A stretch of DNA of 64,000 bases from Valencia hispanica. Taxonomy: Eukaryota; Chordata; Actinopteri; Cyprinodontiformes; Valenciidae. Below, one piece after another: positions 54,818 through 64,000 of this stretch. The notes beneath the pieces were generated by a model, which saw nothing but the letters and a program-made list of their open reading frames with translations, was not told where the DNA came from and did no database searches. The stretch's first letter is position 1. The number at the start of each line of letters is the position of its first letter. Location: NCBI GenBank assembly GCA_963556495.2, contig OY747717.1, positions 4,487,501 through 4,551,500 on the forward strand. The letters are read 5' to 3'. The translations under genes and the position numbers were made by a program.

Positions 54818-55015
54818 CTGTTGTGTTCAGCAGTGTTTCAGTGCAGAAATGGGTCTGAGCTTCCTGCAGGCAGCTGCTTCCTTTATGCTGCCCTGGGCTG
54901 GGGGGGGGGGGGGGGGGCTGTGATGGACAGGAGACCTGGGGCGACGGTTGTGTAAGATCGGTTTTCCCTGGGCTGCTGAGGTGCAGAGGAGGAGCAGAAC
55001 ACGAGGTTTACCACA
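54818..55015 (-). promoter_or_regulatory. scpp1: scpp1-like exon 1 and promoter
   Basis: On the minus strand a TATA-like CATAAAG lies at 54887-54881, predicting a start near 54857. The non-coding exon 1 then runs to AACAG|gtgagg at 54818. A run of about 18 C (G on the plus strand, 54900-54917) lies immediately upstream of the TATA-like box. TGTGGT (ACCACA at 55010-55015) is a RUNX core about 155 bp upstream, as in spp1. Confidence 0.55.
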
Positions 55016-57732
55016 CAATCCAGAATAACTACTGAGCTTATTTGTCATCGTTGACGTGTCGTGACTTATACTATGAAATGTAATCTGGAGATCATCCTTC
55101 TTTATTAGGAACTGTTCCTAAACTGACTGCTGTGGCACATCTTTTTTAATTCTGGGTAAGTTATGGAGGTTTGTGGGTGTTATGTGTGACCATATTTTGA
55201 TTTCCAAAAAAACTTTTTCAGGACTGGGCCAAGACTAATGATTTCAACATATTTAAAGTGTGCATTCTCCATGTGATTAGAATAAACAGTGAAATAATAA
55301 ACTTCAGATAGGCTTTTACAAGTACAAAAATGATTTTAAAATCGATGGAAATTAATAAATAATAGAAATAATTACTAATCTGAATTAGAAAATTTAACAG
55401 TAACAACAAAAGTTTACATTTTTAGTCATACTGGACAAAAATTAAGTAAAATCTGAAATAATATTCTGAGAAAACAAGTATTATTTTCTTTTCAATGTAA
55501 TAATGAAGGTAAAAAGCAGCAGTCTCAAAAATACAATGAATAAGTGCATACTCCAGTCTTCAGTTCTCATCTTTATTTTCCTCAGTCAAGTCATAGATAA
55601 ACTCTCACTTTGCAGAGCATTATTATAGTTTTTGTGTCCATGTAGACCTACTGGATCTTTGTCACACACAGAAACACATATGCCAGCTCTGTTCGTCTGT
55701 AAAACTACATTTGCCCTTTGATACCTTGTAAACATCCCATAGCACAGCGCAGGGCAACGCTGTGCAGCGCATCACAGCAGCCGACTGTCTGTTCCGCCTA
55801 TGAACGGATCAGAACCAGCCACTAGGCAGCAGCTCAGGGAGGACATCAGAGGACAGAAAGACTGTCATATTCCCTAAATTCCATTTAGGTATGCTTATTG
55901 GTCCCCTTAAAGACAATGAAAACCTGGACATTTTCATCAATATATAAAATCCCCCCTACAGCACATGAAAAATTGACATGTCCAGGGAAAAGAGGATGGT
56001 TGGTCACCCTAATGTGTCAGCTGCACTGAATTTCATTTAGCTATTTAGAAATGTACACTAAATATCAGTGTTTTCTTGTCTTTTTTATACATTGACACCA
56101 GAACCAGACAAAACATGTCATTTGTTTTTATTAATTTATTAAAATGTAAGCGTATAAATGAAATTACTAAATACCTACGAGGTTTAAACTATAGATATTA
56201 CATTATAGTGGAAGCAGGAGCAGAAGCATAAAAAATGTAAATATGTCAAGATGATTTCAATCGGACTAAGGTCCATCCCATAGGAGCCCAAATACCTGAA
56301 AACATGCAAACAACAAAGTAAAAGACATTAGTTGGATAGGAAACCCAAGACGCCTTCTGTGATGGATAGGAGGTTGTTTTGGATAAAACTAAAAAAGCCT
56401 GCAAGGTCATTTTTGAAACAGTTAAAGCATGGGAAAACTTAAATCTCTGAGCTTGTGTTTACCACAAAATTGATCATTTCTTTTCGGAACTGTTGCAAGA
56501 ATTGCAAGAAGAAAATCTAGGCATTAGATGTTATGCTTGCACAGATCAACTCTGCGTCACAAACTCAGCTGAAATTATACACAACGACAGCCGAATGAGG
56601 TGAAAATGCAACCGGTAGCAGAAGACTGACTGTAGTAATAAATGAATGGTCCAGCAGCCGCAGAGATCGCTGGAGTTTTGTGCAGTTGGTAGAATTTTAC
56701 AGCTCAGACAGAGTGAAGCCACACTTTGATCTGACGCGTGACATCGCCGTGTTACTTCACCATTTAGAATCTTTCCCCACCTCTCTTCCTCTCTGCTGCT
56801 TGTGAAATTCCTGCGTAGACCTCATCATGAATCACGAACAAGTCGGACGATGGTTTCACAGACATTTCAGGGTACAAACCAGCACAAAGAATGCAGAACC
56901 GAGGCCTCTTACAGAACCATTTATAAAACCGACAGAGTAAACACAATGGTCGCCACAAAGATTGTTTCATACACATATGTATGTTCTATATTACTTTTTG
57001 CTCAGGCAGCAAGTTTTAAAATATTTTTGCTTCGATCATAATATTCAGTTTGATCAAACTATATTAGATCATATTTTTTTAATCATACACAATGTCTACA
57101 CACTTGTCAGATTAGGATAACACTTTCATCAGGGATGCTTTTCTTTACAGATAGCAGCAGGAAGTGGAGTTTTTACTTTCACCTTTGTTTCGGTTCAAGG
57201 TAGTATTTTAATTCAATAACTACTTTCAGCACACTATCCTGATAAGACGTAGGCTGTAAAACCACCTCTTTATGAAATGAATCTACATATTTAGATGGAA
57301 GATAGGTTTGCTTATGTTGAGTCGTTTGAAGCTACTCATTTAGGTTTAAAGGCTGAATTTACTTGTCCAGGTTGATAAATTGAAGATACTTGTTTGGGTT
57401 AAAGATTAAAAAACTCCCAGGTTGTTTTGTTTTATTTCATTTCTTTTCTATGTCCTGTCTTGGCATTACAGGCATACCGTATGGAGAAGCTGGTTGCCTG
57501 TGTGTGCCTGGGCTCTACAGAAAGGATATTTGGAGCTCCTAACTGCTTGATTGGCTTAAATAAATCACTGTTGCATCTGGCATCAAAGTAGACAGGTCCC
57601 ATTAGTGAAACATGCACCTGTTTTCATTTGTATTATATTATATTTCATATGTATGGGTGTGTGAGGCAGATTGGCAGCGAAATACAGGAGGGGCAGCCCC
57701 CAGGCCCTGAAGACGCAGGGCAGCGCACCACC
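55016..57732. other. Unassigned sequence upstream of the scpp1-like gene
   Basis: About 2.7 kb with no recognisable exon, RNA gene or named repeat. It is AT-rich with scattered short frames that lack domains. It could hold distal control elements. Confidence 0.3.
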
Positions 57733-57960
57733 AGAGATGGGTAGCACTAGTTACATTTACTTCAGTAACTTTTAGGGGGAAAATTACTTTTAAAAGTAGT
57801 TTTACTATGCCGTACTTTTTTACTTTTACTTGAGTAATATTATTATGAAAGGGTCGCTTGTTGTAAATATTAATTTAAAAAGGTTGTCTGGTTTTCTGAG
57901 CATCAATAATTATAATCAATAATTTAAAAATAATATAATTATTGATGACATTCGAGTTTA
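57733..57960. repeat. Repeat end with AGTAACTTTT/ACTTGAGTAAT words
   Basis: AGATGGGTAGCACTAGTTAC, then TTTTACTTTTACTTGAGTAA, is the end of a common fish hAT-type repeat, related in style to 48620-48800. The partner end was not found. Confidence 0.45.
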
Positions 57961-58639
57961 ACCTGTTATTAAAGATCATCGGGGCACCAATCTCATAAAT
58001 GAGATAGTTTTAATTAAACCAGACTGTCAGTCTCTCTGAAAAGGTGGAGTCCGTCCGCGAGGATTAACACACTTTACAGCACACACTGAAATAGAACAGG
58101 AAACTTCTCGTTAATTAAGGGAATTTATTAATGAAATAGGTCAACCTTACAGATTACAATTCATTCATAATTTCCATCTATTCTAACGCATGCAAAAATA
58201 TAGAACAAAGTTGACGTCGAGGGAAGGCGGCGTGTGTGTGTGCGGCGTGTGTGTGTGTGTGTGTGTGGGAGACAGCGAGCGAATGAGGGGGGTTCAGCTA
58301 ACCCCCTCAATGCGATTGATAGCCCAAGCCTTATCAATTGGTGCGATCGGCTCACAAAGGGAGACAAAGAAAGACCGCGTGGCGATTCAACAAAGGCTAG
58401 TTTCATTAGCAATTGTGGCTTGGACTAAAGGGAAGGGGGTGACAGAAAAAGGGAATCTAAACAGACACGCGCCGACCGCAGCGGACAATACAACAAGCCG
58501 GGAAATAATACAATATGATAAACTGCTACTGGTTGCAACCAAAGTAAAATAATAAAACACAAAAAGCATGCAACATTCAGGGTCGGTGTACAGCAACAGA
58601 AGACCAAGAATAAACAGTGGTTAACAAGTTGACAGACTT
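57961..58639. other. Unassigned sequence with a GT microsatellite
   Basis: A (GT)n tract with GCG interruptions lies at 58231-58267. The overlapping frames at 58161-58607 on both strands have no domains. Confidence 0.4.
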
Positions 58640-61600
58640 ATTTTCAGTTCATTTCAATTTAAATTCAATTCAATTCAATTCAATTCAATTCAAATTCAAT
58701 TCAAAAATACTTTATTGATCCCAGAGGGACATTAAGTGTTGGTATAGCTCATATGATTAATTTTTTAAGGAGTTGTTGTAGATGATGATGGCTGTGGGCA
58801 GGAAGGATTTCCTGTAGCGGTCTGTATTGCAGCGAAACTGAAAAAGCCTCCGACTGAAGACGCTCTGTTGTTGTATGACTGTCTCATGAAGAGGATGCTC
58901 AGGGTTGTCCATAATTTTTTTGATTTTATGAAGAATCCTTCTTTGCATTATCATCTTGAGATTTTCCACAGTTGTCCCCAGAACAGAACCAGCCTTCTTT
59001 ATCAGGTTGTTGAGCCTTTTTAAGTCCCTGGCTCTGATGCTGCTACCCCAACAGATGACGGCTGAAGAGATTACACTCTCCACAACAGACTTGTAGAAGA
59101 TCTCCAGCATCTTGCTGCAAACCTTGAAGGACCTAAGCTTCCTCAAGAAGTACAGTCTGCTCTGTCCCTTCCTGTAGACCGCTTCACTGTTGCGCCTCCA
59201 GTCCAGTCTGTTGTCAAGGTGAACTCTGAGGTATTTATACTCCTCAACCACCTCCACTTCTTCTCCCATGATGGAAACAGTGTTTGACTTATCCCTGTTT
59301 CTTCTGAAATCTACAATCATCTCCTTTGTTTTGTTCACATTCAAGGTGAGACGATTGTTTCCACACCATGTCACAAAGCGGTCCACCAGCTCTCTGGATT
59401 CAGCTTCTTGTCCATCTCTGAAACACCCGACAATTGCAGAGTCATCTCAGTATTTCTGCAGATGACAGGTCTCTGATTTGTACTGGAAGTCTGAGGTGTA
59501 CAGAGTAAAAAGGAATGGTGAGAGTACGGTCCCCTGTGGTGCTCCTGTGCTGCTGACCACCTGGTTTAACACACAATTCTTCAGTCTCACAAATTGTGGT
59601 CTGTTGGTCAGGTAGTCATTGATCCAGGCGATTGTTGAGGGCTCCACCTGTGTCTTCAGGAGTTTCTGACAAAGCAAATCAGGCTGAATTGTGTTAAATG
59701 CACTGGAGAAATCAAAGAACATGATCCTCACAGTGCTGCCTGCTTTGTCCAGATGACAGTGGGTTGGTTGAAGTAGGTGGATGATGGCATCATTCAACTC
59801 CAACTCCACAGCGATAAGCAAACTGCAGTGGGTCCTGATGCGTTCTTGTTTGCTTACACAGGGGTGCCAACAGGAGTCTCTCCAGGACCTTCATGATGTG
59901 GGATGTCAGGGCAACGGGTCTATAGTCATTGATGACTGATGGGTGAGTTCTTTTGGGTACTGGAACAAGGCAGGATGTCTTCCACAACACTGGAACCTTC
60001 TCCTGAGTTAGGCTAAGGTTGAAGAGGTGCTGCAGAATCCCACAGAGCTGCTCTGCACAGGCTTTCAGGACTCTGGGGCTGACACCATCTGGACCTCCAG
60101 CCTTGTTCCGGTTCAGTTTCTCCAGCTGCCTCTTCACCTGACTTTTGGAGACAGACAAGTGGGAGGGGGGTAGCAGCATTTCCTGACTTGGTTGAAGTCA
60201 AACTTGTGGAATTAGAAGAGTCCATGGCTGAGGTGAAGGATAAAACATCCGAGGTGTAACAGGAAAGCTGTTGATCAGAGGAGAGTGGGATGTCTGTTTG
60301 GCTGGGAACAGGAGAGGGGGATGCTGAGGTAGTTCCAGAACTGAACCTGTTGAAGAATATGTTCAGTTCATTGGCTCTGTCCAGACTTGCATCTATCCAA
60401 TCCTTCCTGTCCTTAAAACCTGTGATCTTTCTCATTCCTGACCAGACGTCTCTGATATTGTTCCTCTGTAGTTTGTTCTCCAGCTTCTTCCTGTATGCCT
60501 CCTTGCTGTCTCTGATCTTGACCTTAAGTTGCTTCTGTATACTCCTCAGTAATTCCCAGTCTCCCTCCCTGAAGGCTCTTTTTTTCTTGTTTAGCAGTTC
60601 CTTCAGGTCACTGGTGATCCAGGGTTTGTTATTCGGGAAGCATCTCACTGTTCTGGTGGGGATGATGTTGTCCACACAGAAGTTTATATAGTCAGTCACA
60701 CACTCAGTCATGGCATTGATGTCCTCTCCATGTGCTTGGCAAAGAGTCATCCAGTCTGTGGTTGCAAACAACCCTGCAGGGCTTCTTCAGCTTCCTGTGA
60801 CCATTTTCTTACAGTTCGTTTTGTCACAGGTTGCCTCTGAACAAGTGGTTTATATTCTGAACAGAGAAAAACAAGACTGTGATCTGATTGTCCCAGAGGA
60901 GCTCTTGGTTTGGACATGTACGAATCCTTTACATTTGCATAAAACAAATCCAAGGTCTTGTTTTCTCTTGTAGAGCAGCTGACAAACTGTTGAAATGTTG
61001 GAAGTGTAGTAGAGAGCGAGGCATGATTAAAATCACCAGATATTGCCACAAATGCATTGGGGTGCTGTGTCTGTAGCTTAGCAACAACGGAACTGATGAC
61101 ATCACATGCAGTGTCGGCAACGGCTGAAGGTGGAATGTAAACAACTGCCAAAATTACACTGGTGAACTCTCTTGGTAAATAATATGGACAAAAACTCACT
61201 GCCAAGAGTTCGACATCTGGGCTGCAGAGACGACACTTCACAGTAACATGTCCTGGATGACACCATGTCCTGGATGACACTATCTGGTGACAAGAACTGC
61301 TACTCCACCTCCATTTCTTTTTCTGCTCGTCTTCAGATCTCTGTCTGCTCATACAGTCATGAAGCCTGGCAGACAGACGTTGGAGTCAGGGATATGATCC
61401 AGGAGCCACGTCTCAGTAAAACACAACACTGCATTCACGGTAGTCTGGCTGAGTCTTTGTAAGGGCTTGGAGTTCATCCATCTTGTTAGCCAGTGATCTG
61501 ACGTTGCCCATTATGATCGATGGAAGAGATGGCTTGAACTTCCTCTTTCTCTGTCTCCTTTTCGCTCCTGCTCTGCATCCACGTCTCCTCCTTATCAACT

Positions 61601-61899
61601 CATCAGGGATTTGTGGCTTCAGTTGAGGTATTATTTCAGCTTTTGCAATGTTAATCAGCTGCTCCCTGCTGTAAACCACATTGTTGCCATGGTTACGCAT
61701 CATAACAAATTGTCAAATAGGGAAAAATTTACAGCAAAAATCCTTTCAGCTTCACAGCACCAAAAACTAGAAAGTATACAGGTCAAAAAATGCAATCTTC
61801 TTTAAGAAAAAAGAGGAACCAATGTACAAAAAACCAAAACTTAATATGTAGCCAACAGAGCCACTCCAACATGCAGCCACCCAGAGCAGCGCAATTCCA

Positions 61900-61905
<6 letters not shown>
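58640..61905 (-). mobile_element. Near full-length Rex1-like LINE with broken ORF
   Basis: The 3' tail is a GAATT-type microsatellite (58640-58700) next to AATACTTTATTGATCCCAGA. The 5' leader at about 61905 contains GGCTGCATGTTGGAGTGGCT. Minus-strand pieces give the basic N-terminus (61703-61413), the endonuclease (ISGDFNHASL and APLGQSDHSLV, 61352-60747), the linker (60771-60013), and the RT (NDYRPVALTSHIMK, FFDFSSAFNTIQ, APQGTVLSP) down to DRFVTWCGNNRLTLNVNKTK and the end (58757). Frameshifts and stops separate them, one of them inside the catalytic YxDD box (59447-59449). It is inactive, and is the source type for the 3' fragment at 9989. Confidence 0.85.

Positions 61906-61949
<44 letters not shown>
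61902..61949. repeat. (AT)n microsatellite
   Basis: About 24 AT units directly abutting the 5' end of the Rex1-like LINE; it may have been its insertion target. Confidence 0.95.
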
Positions 61950-61953
<4 letters not shown>

Positions 61954-61968
61954 AAGAGGGGAGATGCA

Positions 61969-62004
61969 TTTCTCGGCAACCTCATAATTTGCCCTGCCGA
62001 GAAA
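61969..62004. repeat. Hairpin TTTCTCGGCA / TGCCGAGAAA
   Basis: Perfect 10-bp inverted arms (61969-61978, 61995-62004) are separated by 16 bp, with looser pairing outside (GGGGAGATG with the CATCTCCCC-like ATCCCC). The word GCATTTCTCGGCA recurs at about 63010-63022. Confidence 0.5.
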
Positions 62005-62029
62005 TTTATCCCCTGCTATATCAAATAAT

Positions 62030-63699
62030 TAGGAAGTTATGAATTATGTAACATTTTTTATGTAATTCCACTTTCATTGTGAGCTACTGGTGTGAATTCC
62101 AGCTCTATAGGACAATTGTTGGGTTAAAACGAGAGGAGGTGCATACTGTAGCAACCTTCAAATCTCCATTTCCAAAAGACGCCCTGCTATTTTAGAGATT
62201 TATGTGTGGCATACATTTTTTTTTATAGAACAATGCATGATCTTTGGGTTGCTGATGTGATTTTCAAACCTGTGCCATGTATTTTAGGGCTAAAGGAGAT
62301 GGTACACTATAAGGAAAGTTGAATATTTGGGTTCTATTTACAGTTTTTGAAGAGGGGTATACACAAACATCCAGGGAAGAGTTTTTTTTTTATACTTTAT
62401 TGATAATTAAAATAATGAATTTCATAACAACAAAATGTCCAGGTAATGACTCCCCCCCAAGAACAAAACGTGATTTTCTTGTCTTCCATAACGAACTTTT
62501 AGGGGGGATATGGTGTATTTTACATAATTTATGTGGGCTATTAATAAAGAGTTTTTTGACCAACCGATAACAAAATTCCATACTCTGCCATTAACAGCAG
62601 ATAAAACGTTTTCTTATGTACATTATGTCCTGTTTGCACCCATATCAGCCTTTAATCGCTGATTTAAAAAGTTTTGATGTTATACAATGCTTTAACTATC
62701 ACGCTGTTGGTAGAAAAAGCTCAGAATGTGACCCATAAACACTGCAGCCCCGAAAGATACTCCTGAGACACTGTGACGTTAAAATAGTAAAGTTAAACGT
62801 ATTCAGATAAAAGGTGTCAAAGCCGTCTTTCTTTACATTTATCTGCCATAAAACAGTTAATTTTCAGGACGTACATGCATAGGAAACATGGTAATATTAC
62901 GAATATATTTAAAAGTTGCTGCGTCGCTGATATTTTAATCCATTTTCGTTATTAGGGAGTTTTGAACGATGCGTGTTCCCGCGGCAGGGGATGCAATTTT
63001 TGGCAGGCATGCATTTCTCGGCATAACACCGGCGCTGCTGCTGAGGGAGAGAGAGACAGGATGGGTCCAGTCTCTGAATGGTAATGCTAACATAGGCTAA
63101 CGTTCAGAACAGTATGTTAGCTATGCTAGCTAAGTGCTAATGGGATAATAATTGTAACCTGAAAAACGCAATCCAACTCCAAACTCGCCACAGGGCCGGT
63201 ATGTCTGATAGTTTTATACCCAAACCCACGGGGCGTGTCTGTGAGACCATGGCTGCTGTGACACAGTCAATGCCTGTGACGTAGAGATGTACCGCTCTCC
63301 ACCAATCACAAAGTTCAAATGCAGTAGCCACCGTTCAACCCTAAGAGGGCAGCACTAGACCCAAAAGTGTAGAATTAAACATGTTTACACCAAAATGTTA
63401 AAAAAATCCCCAGAAACTGAAAGATTGCATTGATAAAGACCCATTTATACAGTTTAAAAGCAAAAGAAAAAGTTGTTTTGGGGTTTAGTTACTCTTTAAT
63501 AGACGTCTAAACCAGGTTTAAATTTAGACGTTGATTAAACATCTAAATCAAGGCTAAATCTAAACTTTACTGTATATTGATCAATGGCAATTCAAATTAT
63601 TTAAGTCCAATATTTGGACACCAGTTGTGCAACTTGCAGTAATTTTTTTGATCACTGTTCGTTATTTAATGTTTTAATTAAATCATCCTAATTTGGTCT
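62030..63699. other. Unassigned sequence with one promoter-like patch
   Basis: No exon is supported. On the minus strand GGTATAAAAC (63220-63211) is a good TATA box, with GATTGG (inverted CCAAT) about 85 bp upstream at 63303-63308. This may be a promoter of an unidentified element or gene. The frame 63331-63137 spans it and has no known domain. Confidence 0.35.
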
Positions 63700-63893
63700 T
63701 AAAAAAGACGTTGATATGACTCCCCGGTTCCTTCTGTTCCCTACTGATTCTTCCGTCTTCTCTCACCGTTTCTTCATCCCAGCATTTGTTTTCATGTTCT
63801 CAGTCCTACCTTGTAACTTCTTGTTTACCTTTATTAAAGTCTACTCATGGTTCACAGTTCTCTGCATTTGGTTCCTCCTTACACAAACATGAC
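63700..63893 (+). mobile_element. LTR 3'-end fragment, related to 1624-2131
   Basis: TTTATTAAAGTCTACTCATG, then CTCTGCATTTGGTTCCTCCT and AAACATGACG, parallels the end of the LTR at 1624-2131 (CTGCATTTGGGTCCTCCC...ATGACA). The 5' part is missing or unrecognisable. Confidence 0.5.
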
Positions 63894-64000
63894 GGCGACC
63901 AGTTAATGATCAGTCAATATAATGTATACCCTATACATTGAAAACTGAATCAACCAGTAATATACAGATTGTTGAAGGCTTTTCAAAATATGTTTTTATT

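Noticed and set aside
58234..58552. Frames with a CVCVCV run near the GT microsatellite
   Set aside because: Microsatellite-driven open frames with no further support.
1..64000. tRNA, rRNA, snRNA genes and CRISPR arrays
   Set aside because: No cloverleaf with intact box A and B outside the SINE copies, no rRNA text and no regularly spaced repeats with unique spacers were seen by eye.

Overview
The window looks like nuclear DNA of a teleost fish, probably a percomorph. The evidence is split genes with GT-AG introns, two genes of the secretory calcium-binding phosphoprotein (SCPP) type, and a dense load of fish-type transposable elements: Rex1-like and Rex3/RTE-like LINEs, L2-clade LINEs, Tc1-like, hAT-like and Harbinger-like DNA elements, a tRNA-like SINE and solo LTRs. 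There is no bacterial, phage, CRISPR or operon signal.

Two host genes can be supported. Osteopontin (spp1, plus strand, about 23320-34015) has a non-coding first exon and seven phase-0 coding exons, which encode about 356 residues. They give a signal peptide, SxE phosphorylation clusters, a GRGDS integrin-binding motif and a long Ser/Asp/Glu-rich tail. About 18 kb further on, in the opposite (tail-to-tail) orientation, lies a second acidic SCPP gene (minus strand, about 54857-52058). It has a signal-peptide exon, an exon with Ser-Glu clusters and a poly-Glu run, and a C-terminal RGD tripeptide. Its position and composition best fit scpp1. Both promoters carry a TATA-like box and an upstream TGTGGT RUNX core, which fits expression in mineralising tissue. 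The products would be secreted, phosphorylated, Ca-binding matrix proteins.

Layout. 1-9 kb: foldback repeats made of a TAAATATTTAG minisatellite (one split by a solo LTR, one by a SINE), L2 fragments and hAT MITEs. 9-14 kb: a four-layer nest in which a TATAGTA-type tandem repeat is split by a hAT-like element, that by a Rex1-like 3' fragment, and that by an almost complete Rex3-like LINE; two of the three insertions keep exact target-site duplications. 14-23 kb: an L2 copy, LTR and Tc1-type debris, and otherwise unassigned sequence. 23-34 kb: spp1, with foldback and old LINE sequence in its introns. 34-52 kb: AT-rich sequence, Tc1-like, L2, foldback and Harbinger-like elements, a probable solo LTR, LINE reverse-transcriptase remnants, and a TIR element carrying two splice-compatible exons. 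52-55 kb: the scpp1-like gene, with Tc1-like debris in its intron. 55-64 kb: mostly unassigned sequence plus a near full-length, mutated Rex1-like LINE.

I found no convincing wholly new system. The items most worth following are the C-terminal RGD of the scpp1-like protein, the foldback repeat family, the nested insertion stack and the exon-bearing TIR element. Family names are from memory of sequence motifs; no database search was run.
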